Assembly (NCBI GenBank): GCA_041391485.1
Contig: JAWKNY010000001.1
Location: 222,571 to 286,570 of the forward strand
Length of the DNA: 64,000 nucleotides
Direction of reading: 5' to 3'
Origin: JACKAF01 sp041391485
GTDB lineage: Bacteria > Bdellovibrionota > FAC87 > UBA2466 > JACKAF01
Shown: piece after piece, positions 41,201-49,292 of the stretch
Layout: each line of letters starts with the position of its first letter
How positions within the stretch are numbered: position 1 is the stretch's first letter
The notes under the pieces: model-generated
Database searches by the model: none
Told to the model about the DNA's origin: nothing
Seen by the model: only the letters and a program-made list of their open reading frames with translations
Position numbers and translations under genes: made by a program

Positions 41201-41920
41201 GGCCGAATCTGGATGGTGCTTCGCAAAATCGGCAAAACTCTTCGAGTCTATTGGTGCGCCCTTTAACTCGTCTTTGAGGTACTTTTCCAACAGGTGACTG
41301 GTCGACGGATCCCGTCTCAAGACCGAAATCGCCTTCACCAGTAGATCATCCATTTTCCGGTCGTCCCAGTTTTCCCGCTTCTCCCCGACGAGTTCCTCTA
41401 CCTTCCTCAACTGTGCGTCGCTGAAGGTGTCTGAAGACAACAGGTTCTGAATACTCTTCATGGTTTCAATTAGGGGCAATGCTACGGAAATCGCGCCCTT
41501 CATTCCGGTAGTCGACGTAGGAGTGTTTCCCGTGGAGGAACTGCTCGCAGACAACGAGATTTTGGGTGGTGCTACATTCAACAAATCACGCAACCTAAAC
41601 GGCGGTTTATCTGCTGCATTTTGAGCTTTCCGAGCGAATTCAAACATCTCCGCTTCCGTCCACCTGGCACGGGGACTTTCGGTGGATAGCTTGTAGAGAG
41701 CAATGACACCCAGAGCTTTGTTGGGACTCGGACCAGCCTGCACGCGATTTGCGATCGAAGCGTCAATCATCAGACCCTCATGATCCTCGCGGGTCATTTT
41801 ATCTTTGGCCACTGGCCTAAGAGTGCTTGGATCGTGCAATTCCGCAGTCGCAGGCACTGCCGTCAGGAGTACCGTCGGTAAGACTAGATATTTAGCTAAA
41901 ACTGTATGTATACTCCGCAC
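38216..41920 (-). CDS. Giant secreted coiled-coil protein, copy 3, intact
   Basis: 1,234 residues from the GTG at 41920, which has GGAG six bases upstream. A signal peptide ends near VPATAEL. Similarity to copies 1 and 2 is clear in two blocks: the coiled-coil start MDQMILEQLEQLRELVTKMF and IAQELGLGRIELCY. The N-terminal 350 residues and the C-terminal 350 differ. Long helical and charged stretches dominate; there is no membrane segment after the signal. It lacks an ankyrin partner. The uninterrupted 3.7-kb frame shows that the family is coding. Confidence 0.8.
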   Translation of the reverse strand: MRSIHTVLAKYLVLPTVLLTAVPATAELHDPSTLRPVAKDKMTREDHEGLMIDASIANRVQAGPSPNKALGVIALYKLSTESPRARWTEAEMFEFARKAQNAADKPPFRLRDLLNVAPPKISLSASSSSTGNTPTSTTGMKGAISVALPLIETMKSIQNLLSSDTFSDAQLRKVEELVGEKRENWDDRKMDDLLVKAISVLRRDPSTSHLLEKYLKDELKGAPIDSKSFADFAKHHPDSAVAIFGPIFGDHVFDTQKSMSKLTKMLEDQSTRKKLEEMHTAGQRPYDLARQFTQNFLNFSNGDPKLAATALVLDAAIQLRKLEAHVDFVKGQSLEELRLTNPKAKSWKDVVSPEEVLGNVVEILTNLGGALFRLFAGGKSMDQMILEQLEQLRELVTKMFNDLSRGQKEINVKLQQMHASIEQQFSILRDLVRAESSNLKGRSRDEIAALNRIAEEAFRNEHSELMRDRATRWEKTKTLCTGLEDCLSKNSPSEEQIDLFMSRLLELTDLGVDFSHDSKAVGRSLDISGKTSIPALGNKEMNYRLGGELPFHEGVTNTRVVYEALKLLGIDSTGESTIRADDSSDYGPKYPWPANTGDMTHASEKVTQFLSQGKPLLKERPTLLIRNLKKLLVAVRRTRFASDNVFPVDSHNKASAENVSKVLANYELALNGLMDEIGNHVLAAPTQVRDRYLRQYLESEADDGKEFSIDKLRVHDDALHPNDVFSERGNGPIIPLCGGTRHEDRKAGGAESPDLPVSKNTFAAVRKLIPDSFQIAQELGLGRIELCYRTEILNERYELQGYTNHLHKKIFGIPAIVLEARFRGTSDSRLGSLLIFKRAVHDGSEKHIRSEVYLPQWSLGERKKTRGLSGVRLGDEHSGHNQEVYDAVIRDGKNHSGVSSAKLDIEWSFDGLFLSPESTKKDERDNRSNDAWLLSRMPYAITENWSRKDNPWVRKVEEGESDAVFDPMLHDTSSKPVEGAILRWLVAESADVNSEEIKNDAEKGAGAFSGTLTEIAGAKLLIVDAFAKAMGDEFEKDEELQRLLSAIPGPNEIVESAMANPEQYNARFRRRKSMERLMKPVQALLKHIQAHELKRSHQGLSHVILKLEDLLKGYGENTEDLQVSMKPSDGLDTESRSLRNRQILEAVEQYDLTPSEIVRIGEIATQLQSEGKTTFNLWTHYGRIRNSSTKPSKEAALVQIRREYNFELAEQGRLKKLLTQVESRGPYTKSDVLR

Positions 41921-42126
41921 TAACAACTCCGACCAAACAGAGAAAACTCACTGTGCCAGTTGCAGAGAGCGTGCCAGACAATTCCTAGGTCAATGTGGGA
42001 AAAGCGACGAAAAACGCGTATGCAGGTGTCTTCCTAGTTGAATTGTAAGAGTTGATGGAATGCAGCGTGAATACACCTGAAGACCCATCGCACGGTTTCT
42101 AGAAAGGGAGGAGAGAAAAACAACGC

Positions 42127-42531
42127 TCAAGCATTAGTTGCGCGAGCCGCCCATTGGACGACATTTTCGGCAGACGATACAACCGCCGCAACGTCCTCCG
42201 AACTCAAACGGTAAGCCCCTTCTTCGTAGCGGCGGACTGTCGCAAACTCTGTGAGACTGGTCAAATGGGTGTCGTTCGGCGGCCGCCCTGCTTCATCAGG
42301 AACGGCGGCGAGAAGACCACTGATGTCATGAATGAGCGGTACGGCCTTGCCGAAATGGCAGATGACCGCCTTAAGGGCTTTCTCCACGACCTGTTGTGCC
42401 AAAAAACAGGTGGCTTCGGGGCGGCCCGCGGGATGGGCCAGCATAGATTTGACCGTCTCGAGTTCCGCTGCGGCAATACGGAGCAGCACTTGCGCGTATT
42501 TGGGATCGTACTTGCGCTTGAAAGGAGTCAC
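42127..42531 (-). CDS. HEPN-domain protein (toxin-like partner of MNT)
   Basis: 134 residues, all-helical, with the HEPN outline: YAQVLLRIAAAELETVKSML, CFLAQQVVEKALKAVI, VPLIHDISGLL and FATVRRYEEGAYRL. Its start overlaps the stop of the nucleotidyltransferase gene by four bases (ATGA). HEPN-MNT pairs form toxin-antitoxin modules in which the nucleotidyltransferase modifies the HEPN RNase; others belong to antibiotic-resistance-like pairs. I see no canonical R-x4-6-H motif, so RNase activity is uncertain. Confidence 0.8.
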   Translation of the reverse strand: MTPFKRKYDPKYAQVLLRIAAAELETVKSMLAHPAGRPEATCFLAQQVVEKALKAVICHFGKAVPLIHDISGLLAAVPDEAGRPPNDTHLTSLTEFATVRRYEEGAYRLSSEDVAAVVSSAENVVQWAARATNA

Positions 42532-42890
42532 TCACCCTCCACTGGGTAAATGCGGCGTCCGTCTTCTCGGGCAATAAGGTAGACTCCACCGATTGCAGAC
42601 TTCTCCGTATAGGCCGCCCGATCCACACAAAGTAAATCGGTCGGCCATTCAGCACTTGCCTTACGCTTTTGGTGAACGGTACGGGCCGCGTGGGCCGCTT
42701 CAGAAGGCCGCGAAAATATCAGCACGATGTCCAGATCGGATGCTTCCGTCATCTCTCCCCTTGCGGCGCTTCCAAACAGGATGGCTTCCTCTAGCCCGTC
42801 CAGAGGCAAAATATCCGAAAGGAGCCGACGAACGAGGAAATCCACCTCTTCGGCTTTCAATTTTTTAGCTGTCAGTTTTTCTATGCCCAT
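42528..42890 (-). CDS. Minimal nucleotidyltransferase (MNT, antitoxin-like)
   Basis: 120 residues with the polymerase-beta-type motif GSAARGEMTEASDLDIVL at about 40-57; Asp52 and Asp54 would bind metal. It is the upstream member of a HEPN-MNT pair and overlaps the HEPN gene by four bases. It sits at the edge of the accessory region, next to genes of no obvious relation, as mobile two-gene modules often do. Confidence 0.88.
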   Translation of the reverse strand: MGIEKLTAKKLKAEEVDFLVRRLLSDILPLDGLEEAILFGSAARGEMTEASDLDIVLIFSRPSEAAHAARTVHQKRKASAEWPTDLLCVDRAAYTEKSAIGGVYLIAREDGRRIYPVEGE

Positions 42891-42933
42891 TGGGTATAAA
42901 CATACCTATTCGGGCCTTTTGAAGGAAGGAAAA

Positions 42934-44900
42934 TTAGCTCCACCACTCAGGGCCGCCACCTTTGGGCATGACGGACACCACAAACTGCACACGATCGGCC
43001 GTAGGCGACCATTTGCCGTTGTGCTTCAAGCGGTAGCGTTTGGCCGTAAACTGCGGGCCTAAAATCTCGCCTTCTACCACGGTCCCCGGAAAGATCTCCG
43101 CAAGGGTTTCACCGATCTTGCAATCGGAGCCCGCGCGCACGAGGTACCATTTCTCGGATTTAGGATCCATCTTGATATAAATCTTGTTGGGCTCTAGTAC
43201 CTGCGCATCTTTTGGTGTCAGGGAGCCAACGTTCCCGTCACTTCCTGGGTGATGGTCTTCATCGCCGTCAGACTGTAGGCGGTGTGCTCGATAACCTCGA
43301 AAAGGCCGCTTTGGATTTCGCCGTCCTCTTGCAATTGCCCCAACTCAGGATCGACTTGGACCATCGGGATGTGGCCAAAGCGTTGCGCCATCGCCCGGTT
43401 CACGTGAACAGGCTGCGGTTCGGTAAAGCTGATTTCCAAATCTTCAGCTAAACCATCATGCTGATGGTCGCGGGCCGCCGTGAAATACGACGAATTCGCG
43501 TAGCTCGGTTGCGGCCGTTGCGTGAGATTGTAGAAGAGCTTCATCATGAAGTAGAGACTGATGGCGATCGATAGCCAAAATAGGAATTGTGTTGCCGTCG
43601 GACTGCGACGGGCCTTTTGGAAGATCCCCTTGAGTACCGGGAATTTTTCCCCCGCAATCATTAGGAGATCATCGTCATCTCTAAAGCCGTTTCCGGTGCG
43701 CGTGCCGATAGGAGGCGATTTATCAACCCGGCCGCTTAACCCGCGCTGTAGGGCGCGCAACTTGCCGGGACGGAGCACGAGCGGGATTTCTTTTCCGAGG
43801 TGTTCTTCAAAATATTCGTCAACAAGACCTTCGTCGTAACCGACTTCAATACCCGTCTCTTCTTCTTCCAGGGCTTCGTCGCCGAGGAGTGCTTTGAGAA
43901 CGTCCTCAACCGTGAGCGGGCCGTCTTCGTCGGAGGCCGGATTGCGTCCCACGGCAGCCACCTGAGCGGGTTCTTCAGGCTTGGCCACTTCGGCAGTGAC
44001 TTCCTCTGTCGCGGCTTCTTCGCCAGGAGCGACGGCGTTTACGGCGGGGCTGACTATATTGATGTAGACGGCGGTCGTAAAGGCTGGCCATTCGCAATGG
44101 CAGCAAACTTGTCTTCAAGACCAGGTGCCGTTTGCGCGGGACCCTTCGGCGAAACCGACTTCAGTATTATCTACAAGAACCGGAATCTCATCCCCGGAAT
44201 CGGTAAAGAGTTTGTACTCATCTAAATTGCGGATCGGATCCAATGCCGGCGGCGGCTCCGCACCTGTAAATTGCCTGGCCTCTTGAACTCTTTGCAAAGC
44301 TTGCTGGATGCGCTCGGGGGCGACCTCTGGTGCGGTTTCTACGTTACTTTGATTTCGTCGTTCAATGCGTGTCTGCACTCTATCAGCCACGATCTTCGCC
44401 AACGCTTTAGCATCGTTGGCCGACATATCTGAGTTCAGAATGGCTTTCGCGGCCGCCGCTTCGGCCTTACGCGCCTGAATAATTCGTTGGGTGTAGGCTT
44501 CACGTTCGCGAGGGTTAAAAGGATCAAATCGGCCATCAGAAAGTCGGGCGGCCTGGTCGTTCATATCCGGGATCGCTCCGCTTTTCCCGTCGCCTCCAGC
44601 GAGATCTTTAAACTGAGATCCATCCTTGAACGACTTCAAAGTTGTAGTAGGCGCCTTTGCCGGCTTGTTCATCTCGGGTGATCCGGTGGCTGGAGCCTCG
44701 CCGGGTTCCGTGGCCGCATCGGGGCCTCCCGGATTGTCCTGTTTTCCTTTATCGTCCGCAGCACTGGAGGTCGTAGGGGTGGTTCCGCCCTTCCCCGAAG
44801 CGCCCCCTTTACCGCCAAGTGCAGGAGTAACGAAAGTCAGTGCGACGGCGATGGCGAATAAAAAAAGAAGATGTCGATGAAAAAAAATTGTGCCCCTCAT
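42934..44900 (-). CDS. Secreted/membrane protein with disordered N-terminus, frame broken three times
   Basis: Four frame segments join at about 44145, 44070 and 43222 into about 655 residues. The N-terminus is a signal peptide followed by a Gly/Lys/Pro-rich low-complexity region (GGKGGASGKGGTT). A helical stretch (YTQRIIQARKAEAAAAKAIL), an acidic region, one internal membrane segment (TQFLFWLSIAISLYFMMKLF) and a C-terminal globular part (KWYLVRAGSDCKIGETLAE) follow. I infer a single gene because reading on after each break gives natural sequence; two or three separate genes remain possible. Function unknown. Confidence 0.5.
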
Positions 44901-45307
44901 ATTTACTTATGATGAGCAAATCGGGTGCCAGGAATCGATGTAGCGTGCAAATGTAAGTGCATGATATCGCTGAATACTGCGAGTGCACATGATCTAGGCA
45001 TTGCCTAACTTTCCTCCAGGTGCCATCACGCGCTGCGTAACAATCCGAAATTAAAAGAATTTCCATTGTCAGACTGTTCTATTAGGCGTCGCCAGGAGCG
45101 CGTTTCGGAGTGACGAACTTTTGCCTATAATTACCAATGCTTACATGACGCTACAAAGTCATTTTTTGTTACTGTACACAGACTGCGTTCTGATATCTTT
45201 GCAGGGCATAAACGGAGCGGATTTAGCTTGCTCGCATTGACGCGGTACATCACGCCTGGTACAAGACAGGCGCTCCAGTTGGGTCGGTAGTGCACGGAGG
45301 AACTGAA
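44901..45307. other. Intergenic stretch between divergent genes
   Basis: About 400 bases between a minus-strand and a plus-strand gene. I find no convincing coding frame. It is more AT-rich than its neighbours and should contain the promoters of both genes, but I cannot assign -10/-35 boxes. A GGAGG ribosome site at 45296-45300 serves the downstream gene. Confidence 0.5.
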
Positions 45308-46019
45308 ATGAAATTCGAGAACTTATTTTTTATAGTAGCAATCTTGTTTTCCAGCCCAGCGCTCGAGCGACGGATTAGATTGTAGTTGGACAGTAGGCTC
45401 TCCGGTCGCGATTCCCTCAAGAATTGAAGTCGAAAACTCCGCTGGATTTGCCCGCAGCATATGTATAGGTTCTGCGGCCTGCGTAGGCGACAAGAAGAGT
45501 CTTGGCTATATTGCCCCGCCAATACCGATGGTAAATGCCCTAAAGAGGGTAAGTTTAATGCTAGAAAGTGCGCCGAATCTAGTGACCCGCTTTTTTGATC
45601 TTGGCGCTCTAAAAGTGGCGCTCGTAAAACCGTCAATAATTCTGGAAATGATTCTATCAAGGCCATCAAAGATTGCGGAAAATCAGGTTCAGACGACACG
45701 CAGTCCAAGTGAGCGCCCGCCCCGGAAGCGATATCTATCCTCAGGGGGCCGAATATTGCCTCATGGGCTCTATTGCACAGTGGACTACACTGATGGCACC
45801 CAGAAGAAGGAAGTTTTTGTACCGGTCGCTTGCAGTCCCGACAAGAACGACAAGTGCCCTGACACAGTCGAAGATTGTTTTAAAGGCGCTGCCCACACAA
45901 TCAACTACGAGTTGGTTCAGAAGACCGGAAAACGCCTTGGTACGCACAACGTCTCATCGACCGGCAGCGGAACCGCTACCCAGACGGCTGGCGTTGTTCA
46001 TACTCCGTCTCGCCGTTAG
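45308..46019 (+). CDS. Small secreted cysteine-rich protein, frame broken several times
   Basis: The ATG at 45308 has GGAGG seven bases upstream and starts a signal peptide (NLFFIVAILFSSPAL). The following frames give natural-looking Cys-containing pieces: DCSWTVGSP, ICIGSAACVGDKK, YCPANTDGKCPKEG, KAIKDCGKSGSDD, LYCTVDYTDG, VACSPDKNDKCPDTVEDCF. At least three frame changes are needed. Around ten cysteines in about 235 residues suggest a disulfide-stabilised exported protein. The C-terminal 75 residues are the most secure. A strong terminator follows. Confidence 0.55.
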
Positions 46020-46047
46020 TTAAACAAACAAGAATTAATTGAATCTT

Positions 46048-46073
46048 GGAGCCCGATCTTCGGGCTCCTTTTT
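46048..46073 (+). terminator. Rho-independent terminator
   Basis: GGAGCCCGA at 46048-46056 pairs with TCGGGCTCC at 46060-46068 across a three-base loop, followed by five T. It ends the cysteine-rich gene. Confidence 0.92.
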
Positions 46074-46104
46074 CATCCGCTTAACCTGTCGCACGACAGG
46101 TTGG
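46061..46104 (+). repeat. Direct repeat with dyad, copy A
   Basis: Begins in the terminator's right arm (CGGGCTCC) and continues through ATCCGCTTAACCTGTCGC to a perfect dyad, AACCTGTCG-CA-CGACAGGTT (46083-46102). A close copy in the same orientation is at 48214-48256, on the other side of the LysM/membrane-protein module. Confidence 0.75.
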
Positions 46105-46117
46105 AGAGCCGTAGTTA

Positions 46118-46516
46118 TCAATCCCAAACAAAGATTCCAGAGTTAGGAAAGAAGTAGGCAAAAGTTGCGGGGACCATAACTCCCAGTCCAACAATTGCTA
46201 GAGCAATGGACAAGTGACATAGCACCACCAAGTAGGCAGGCATCTGAGCCCGTACATCGTAGTCATAGAATCTTTTCCCAGCTCCAATCTTTCTGAAAAC
46301 GGTCGCACCGCTAATAATGGCGGTTAGTATCAGGCCGTAAGGAATCCCGCGCATAAATCCCAATTCAAATTCGTTAAAGTATTTATTGGTAAAAACATCT
46401 TTGCGAATTTTCTTGGGATACAACAGGTGGATCGCTAGTAAAAGGACTACTGATCCTGCGATACACCCAAAAAAAGCTGCGAGTGTCGGCAGCGCTATGG
46501 TCGAAATCTTTATCAT
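46118..46516 (-). CDS. Four-helix membrane protein of the LysM module, copy 1b
   Basis: 132 residues from the ATG at 46516 (GAGGGGG upstream). It is a paralogue of the proteins at 46628-47029 and 54259-54660. Shared features are an N-terminal helix, then FTNKYFNEFELGFMRGIPYGLIL, GAGKRFYDYDVR, another helix and the C-terminal signature FFPNSGIFVWD. Four membrane segments are predicted. The family is not recognised; its members always lie immediately downstream of the LysM-type protein or of each other. Confidence 0.8.
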   Translation of the reverse strand: MIKISTIALPTLAAFFGCIAGSVVLLLAIHLLYPKKIRKDVFTNKYFNEFELGFMRGIPYGLILTAIISGATVFRKIGAGKRFYDYDVRAQMPAYLVVLCHLSIALAIVGLGVMVPATFAYFFPNSGIFVWD

Positions 46517-46627
46517 CGTCACCCCCTCGAGCAAACCTCATTAACCAAAGCCAACAACTACGGCTTTTCCCACGTAAACAGCCCCGAGTCGGGTGCTAAA
46601 CAAGTAGGCAACATGAGAATCCCAGTA

Positions 46628-47029
46628 CTATTTGTCCCACTTAAAAAGTCCTGAATCAGGAAAGAGAAAAACCAACAAAAAGACGGCACCAATAAGAACT
46701 GCCACGCAAACCACCACCGCCTGTAAGTAGCAAAGCACTACAACGAAACGCGGCATCTTCTCTCGGACATTGTAGTCATAAAACCTTTTACCGGCTCCGA
46801 AACGCGGAAAGAGGGTGGCGCCCACCAGCATGGCAGTGAACAACAACCCGTAAGGAATTCCACGCATAAAGCCCAGCTCGAACTCGTTAAAGTATTTGCT
46901 CGTAAAAACATCTGCTCGAATGTGTTTCGGATAGCTGACCTGCACAACAATCATCAGAAAGAGCGAAAAAGCAAAACAAGCAAAAAATGCGAAAATCAGG
47001 GACATACCAATTTCCCCCATTGGTATCAC
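46628..47029 (-). CDS. Four-helix membrane protein of the LysM module, copy 1a
   Basis: 133 residues. The start is a GTG at 47029 that overlaps the corrected stop of the LysM gene (GTGA), matching the ATGA overlap in the second module. It carries FTSKYFNEFELGFMRGIPYG, GAGKRFYDYNVREKMP and FPDSGLFKWDK. The tight coupling suggests that this protein and the LysM protein are made in fixed ratio and may interact in the inner membrane. Confidence 0.8.
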   Translation of the reverse strand: MIPMGEIGMSLIFAFFACFAFSLFLMIVVQVSYPKHIRADVFTSKYFNEFELGFMRGIPYGLLFTAMLVGATLFPRFGAGKRFYDYNVREKMPRFVVVLCYLQAVVVCVAVLIGAVFLLVFLFPDSGLFKWDK

Positions 47030-48007
47030 TGCCCCCTCCCGCGCAAATTTGATCAATGGAGAGCGCCTCCACTATGTCGTACCGATTTCCAATCCGGTCG
47101 TAGGCAACTCCGGCACCTTTCCCCAAGGCCCAACTGGCAACGCCAGTTCCTAGACTCACGACCAAAGCCAATCCTAAGCCAAACGGGCCCGTCACCATCG
47201 CAGCAACTATTAGCCCGCCAAAGTAGCCCGTAGCCAACGACACCCCAGTCTCCACCGCAATTATATTCTTCTCCCGGCGGCTAACGGCATCGTTGAGCCT
47301 CCATGCAGGCCAAGGGCAGGCTTGAAGCAGTCAGAACCCAACCGCCAGTCCGGGCAATTGAGCTGAGTCGGCGCATTTCTTTGAGATGGCGGGCAAAGGC
47401 CACGGCCCGCGGCTCGAGGGTTTATTCGAAACACCTGCCTTGAGGTCTTTCCGCCGTGAAACACCTGTTGATGAAGCGAACCCATCCGTCTCTGGTACCC
47501 TTCAAGCGTTACTCTCCGGAAATAATCGTACTGCCCTTTTGTCACTTGGCCCTTCTTGAATGCCTCATACTTCTTGATGATATCCATTATAGGCTGCTGG
47601 TTGGCTTGAAACGCCCCCGCAAGCTGCCCTAGGGTACCCGACCCCGCTCCCAATGAGACTGAAGCCAGAGCGCCCCCACTAAGGCTATCGAGGAAAGAGA
47701 CCGCTTCGCGCTCCTGAGGGGTCATTCCCGCCCACTCCAGTTTAGCCGCCCAAAGTTCCGACGTCTCAGATTGATCCAGTACCAACGACTCAAAGGGCGT
47801 CCGAAAGTGAATGAGCTGGCCGGGATAAATAAGATTGGGGCCAACTATATCAGGATTGTCCGCAAGGACTTGCTGGAGGATTGGGCCCCGCTCAGCGGGT
47901 CCACTGAAGGGATAATAACCCTCAATCAAACGAGAGAGCGTGTCCCCCGCCAATACTGGGTGATAAAACCTATCGCCTTCTGGAAACCGGCGTGTGGGTA
48001 TAGCCAT
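47026..48007 (-). CDS. LysM-like domain protein with C-terminal membrane segments, copy 1
   Basis: Residues about 12-68 form a LysM-like module (YHPVLAGDTLSRLIEGYY, NPDIVGPNLIYPGQLIHF) without any signal peptide. A helical middle (KGQYDYFRRVTLEGYQRRMG) and a Gly-rich pair of membrane segments follow. Comparison with copy 2 shows two extra bases (CTTTGCC near 47395 and GAGCCTCC near 47298) and one missing G near 47035; corrected, both copies give 326 residues. The lack of a signal peptide with a peptidoglycan-binding-like domain recalls proteins loaded into contractile or other non-Sec secretion systems. Confidence 0.72.
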
Positions 48008-48103
48008 AAACTGTTCTCCTAACGTCGTCCTGGCAATGCAAATCGAAGTCCAACAGCGGGTCCTAAACCACGCACGAATAAAACCACTTTGGTTTTAGAT
48101 CCC

Positions 48104-48126
48104 GTTCGGATCTGAGATTCGTCTCC
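48104..48126 (-). promoter_or_regulatory. Shared upstream element, copy 2
   Basis: On the minus strand, GGAGACGAATCTCAGATCCGAAC lies 97 bases upstream of LysM copy 1 and matches 18 of 23 positions of the element before LysM copy 2 (55735-55757). Confidence 0.45.
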
Positions 48127-48213
48127 AAATTGATAAGAACAGCTAATTGCCTGAACTGCGCCCATCACAAAACCCCGTGGGGATTCTGGCTTAAGCGGCC
48201 TTGCAGCACAAGT

Positions 48214-48256
48214 CGGGCTCCATTTTTATCCGCTTAACCTGTCGCGACATGTTAGG
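48214..48256 (+). repeat. Direct repeat with dyad, copy B
   Basis: CGGGCTCC, a five-T run, then ATCCGCTTAACCTGTCGCGA: the same order as copy A at 46061-46104, with an imperfect dyad AACCTGTCG/CGACATGTT. It lies in the 350-base gap between LysM copy 1 and the membrane protein at 48359. Confidence 0.72.
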
Positions 48257-48358
48257 CGCATGGAAAATCCTCGGCAGTTCCACGAGGGGCCTATTATCCT
48301 CGTGTCCGCAGCCTAATGCTTGCGATTCAATCCAGATTTGTGGTACGAGCCGGATTCT

Positions 48359-48835
48359 ATGAAGATCTCGATTGAAACCAGAGACATCCCTAGAGCTGTC
48401 TGGGTAGTTTTCATACCTCTGTTTTTTTTCTCGCTTCTGCTTGCCGTACAGGCTCTCCAGCAACCAAACGTTGTGAGCTTTGTGCTGGGAGGCTTTGCGT
48501 TTGCCTTAAGCATCACCTTCCTTATCGGACGACGTTCTTGGCCGTGGTTTGTGATGGCCGCAGAATGCGCTAGCTGGATTTTCTACCTCCCTGCGGCTGT
48601 CGTCGGGTCCGTACGGATTTACTTGGATTCTGGCCAAACAGAGCCAGTACTTGCTGTTGTCTTTTCCACTCTTGTCGCGCTGGCCGCTGTCGGCGTACTG
48701 CGCCTGCTAAATGGGAAAGAAGTAAAAGATTACTGTGGTGTGTCCGGTCTCAATAAAAGGACTCTCTGGATAGCCGTTCTCACCGGTGCAATCGCTCTCC
48801 ATTTTCTTCAGCGGTGGCTCGTGGGCCTTCTCTAA
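48359..48835 (+). CDS. Integral membrane protein of unknown function
   Basis: 158 residues from the ATG at 48359, with four or five hydrophobic helices (VWVVFIPLFFFSLLLAVQAL, VLGGFAFALSITFLIG, LYLPAAVV-type, AVLTGAIALHFL). No motif is recognised. It is the only plus-strand gene in this part of the locus and stands alone. The start is chosen as the first ATG; its ribosome site is weak. Confidence 0.6.
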   Translation: MKISIETRDIPRAVWVVFIPLFFFSLLLAVQALQQPNVVSFVLGGFAFALSITFLIGRRSWPWFVMAAECASWIFYLPAAVVGSVRIYLDSGQTEPVLAVVFSTLVALAAVGVLRLLNGKEVKDYCGVSGLNKRTLWIAVLTGAIALHFLQRWLVGLL

Positions 48836-48925
48836 GCGCCGGAGGCACCTAGTTTAGACTGAGATAAAGGTTTAGCTTCGATAGATCTCCGCTCAACGCA
48901 GCCTAAGACATCTTGGAGATGAACA

Positions 48926-49283
48926 CTAGTTTTCCAACGTAGCCGTAAGCGCGGTGGGCTCGATTTTGCTAACGGCACCAGTGCTTAAGTCAACTACCCA
49001 ACCAATCAGGCCCAACATGTTGAGAATGGCAACCCCGTCAAATTGCTTCGCCGTCGACAATTGCTGGGTTTGTAACCCTTCTTGCTGAACGTGACTTGAT
49101 ACGTCTGCCTTTTGCAGCACCATTTTACAGGGTGCTGTGCAGCTCTTTCCGGCAACCTGAACCGTCGCGCCTGACGGCACCGAATCGAACGATACGTCCT
49201 GGCTCGTACCGGAAATCAAGGACGCGCAACCGCCAAAGCTGGTTAGCGCGAAACTCAAGACAAAAGCCAAAGATCCTATTCAT
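48926..49283 (-). CDS. Small PEGA-like lipoprotein, frame broken at the start
   Basis: The ATG at 49283 has GGAG five bases upstream but is out of frame with the body by one extra T in the run at 49270-49274; corrected length is about 118 residues. The signal ends at the lipobox SFGGCASL. Then DVSFDSVPSGATVQVAGKSC follows the PEGA pattern of short surface lipoproteins. A hydrophobic turn (ILNMLGLIGWVVDLSTGA) follows. It lies directly behind giant protein copy 2; its ribosome site begins right after that stop codon. Confidence 0.72.
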
Positions 49284-49292
49284 ACTTACTCC

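Noticed and set aside
42127..42890. Larger defence island around the HEPN-MNT pair
   Set aside because: No restriction, CRISPR, CBASS or other recognised defence gene is adjacent.
46061..48256. Transposon ends for the repeats around module 1
   Set aside because: The repeats are direct rather than terminal inverted, no transposase is present and no target duplication is visible.
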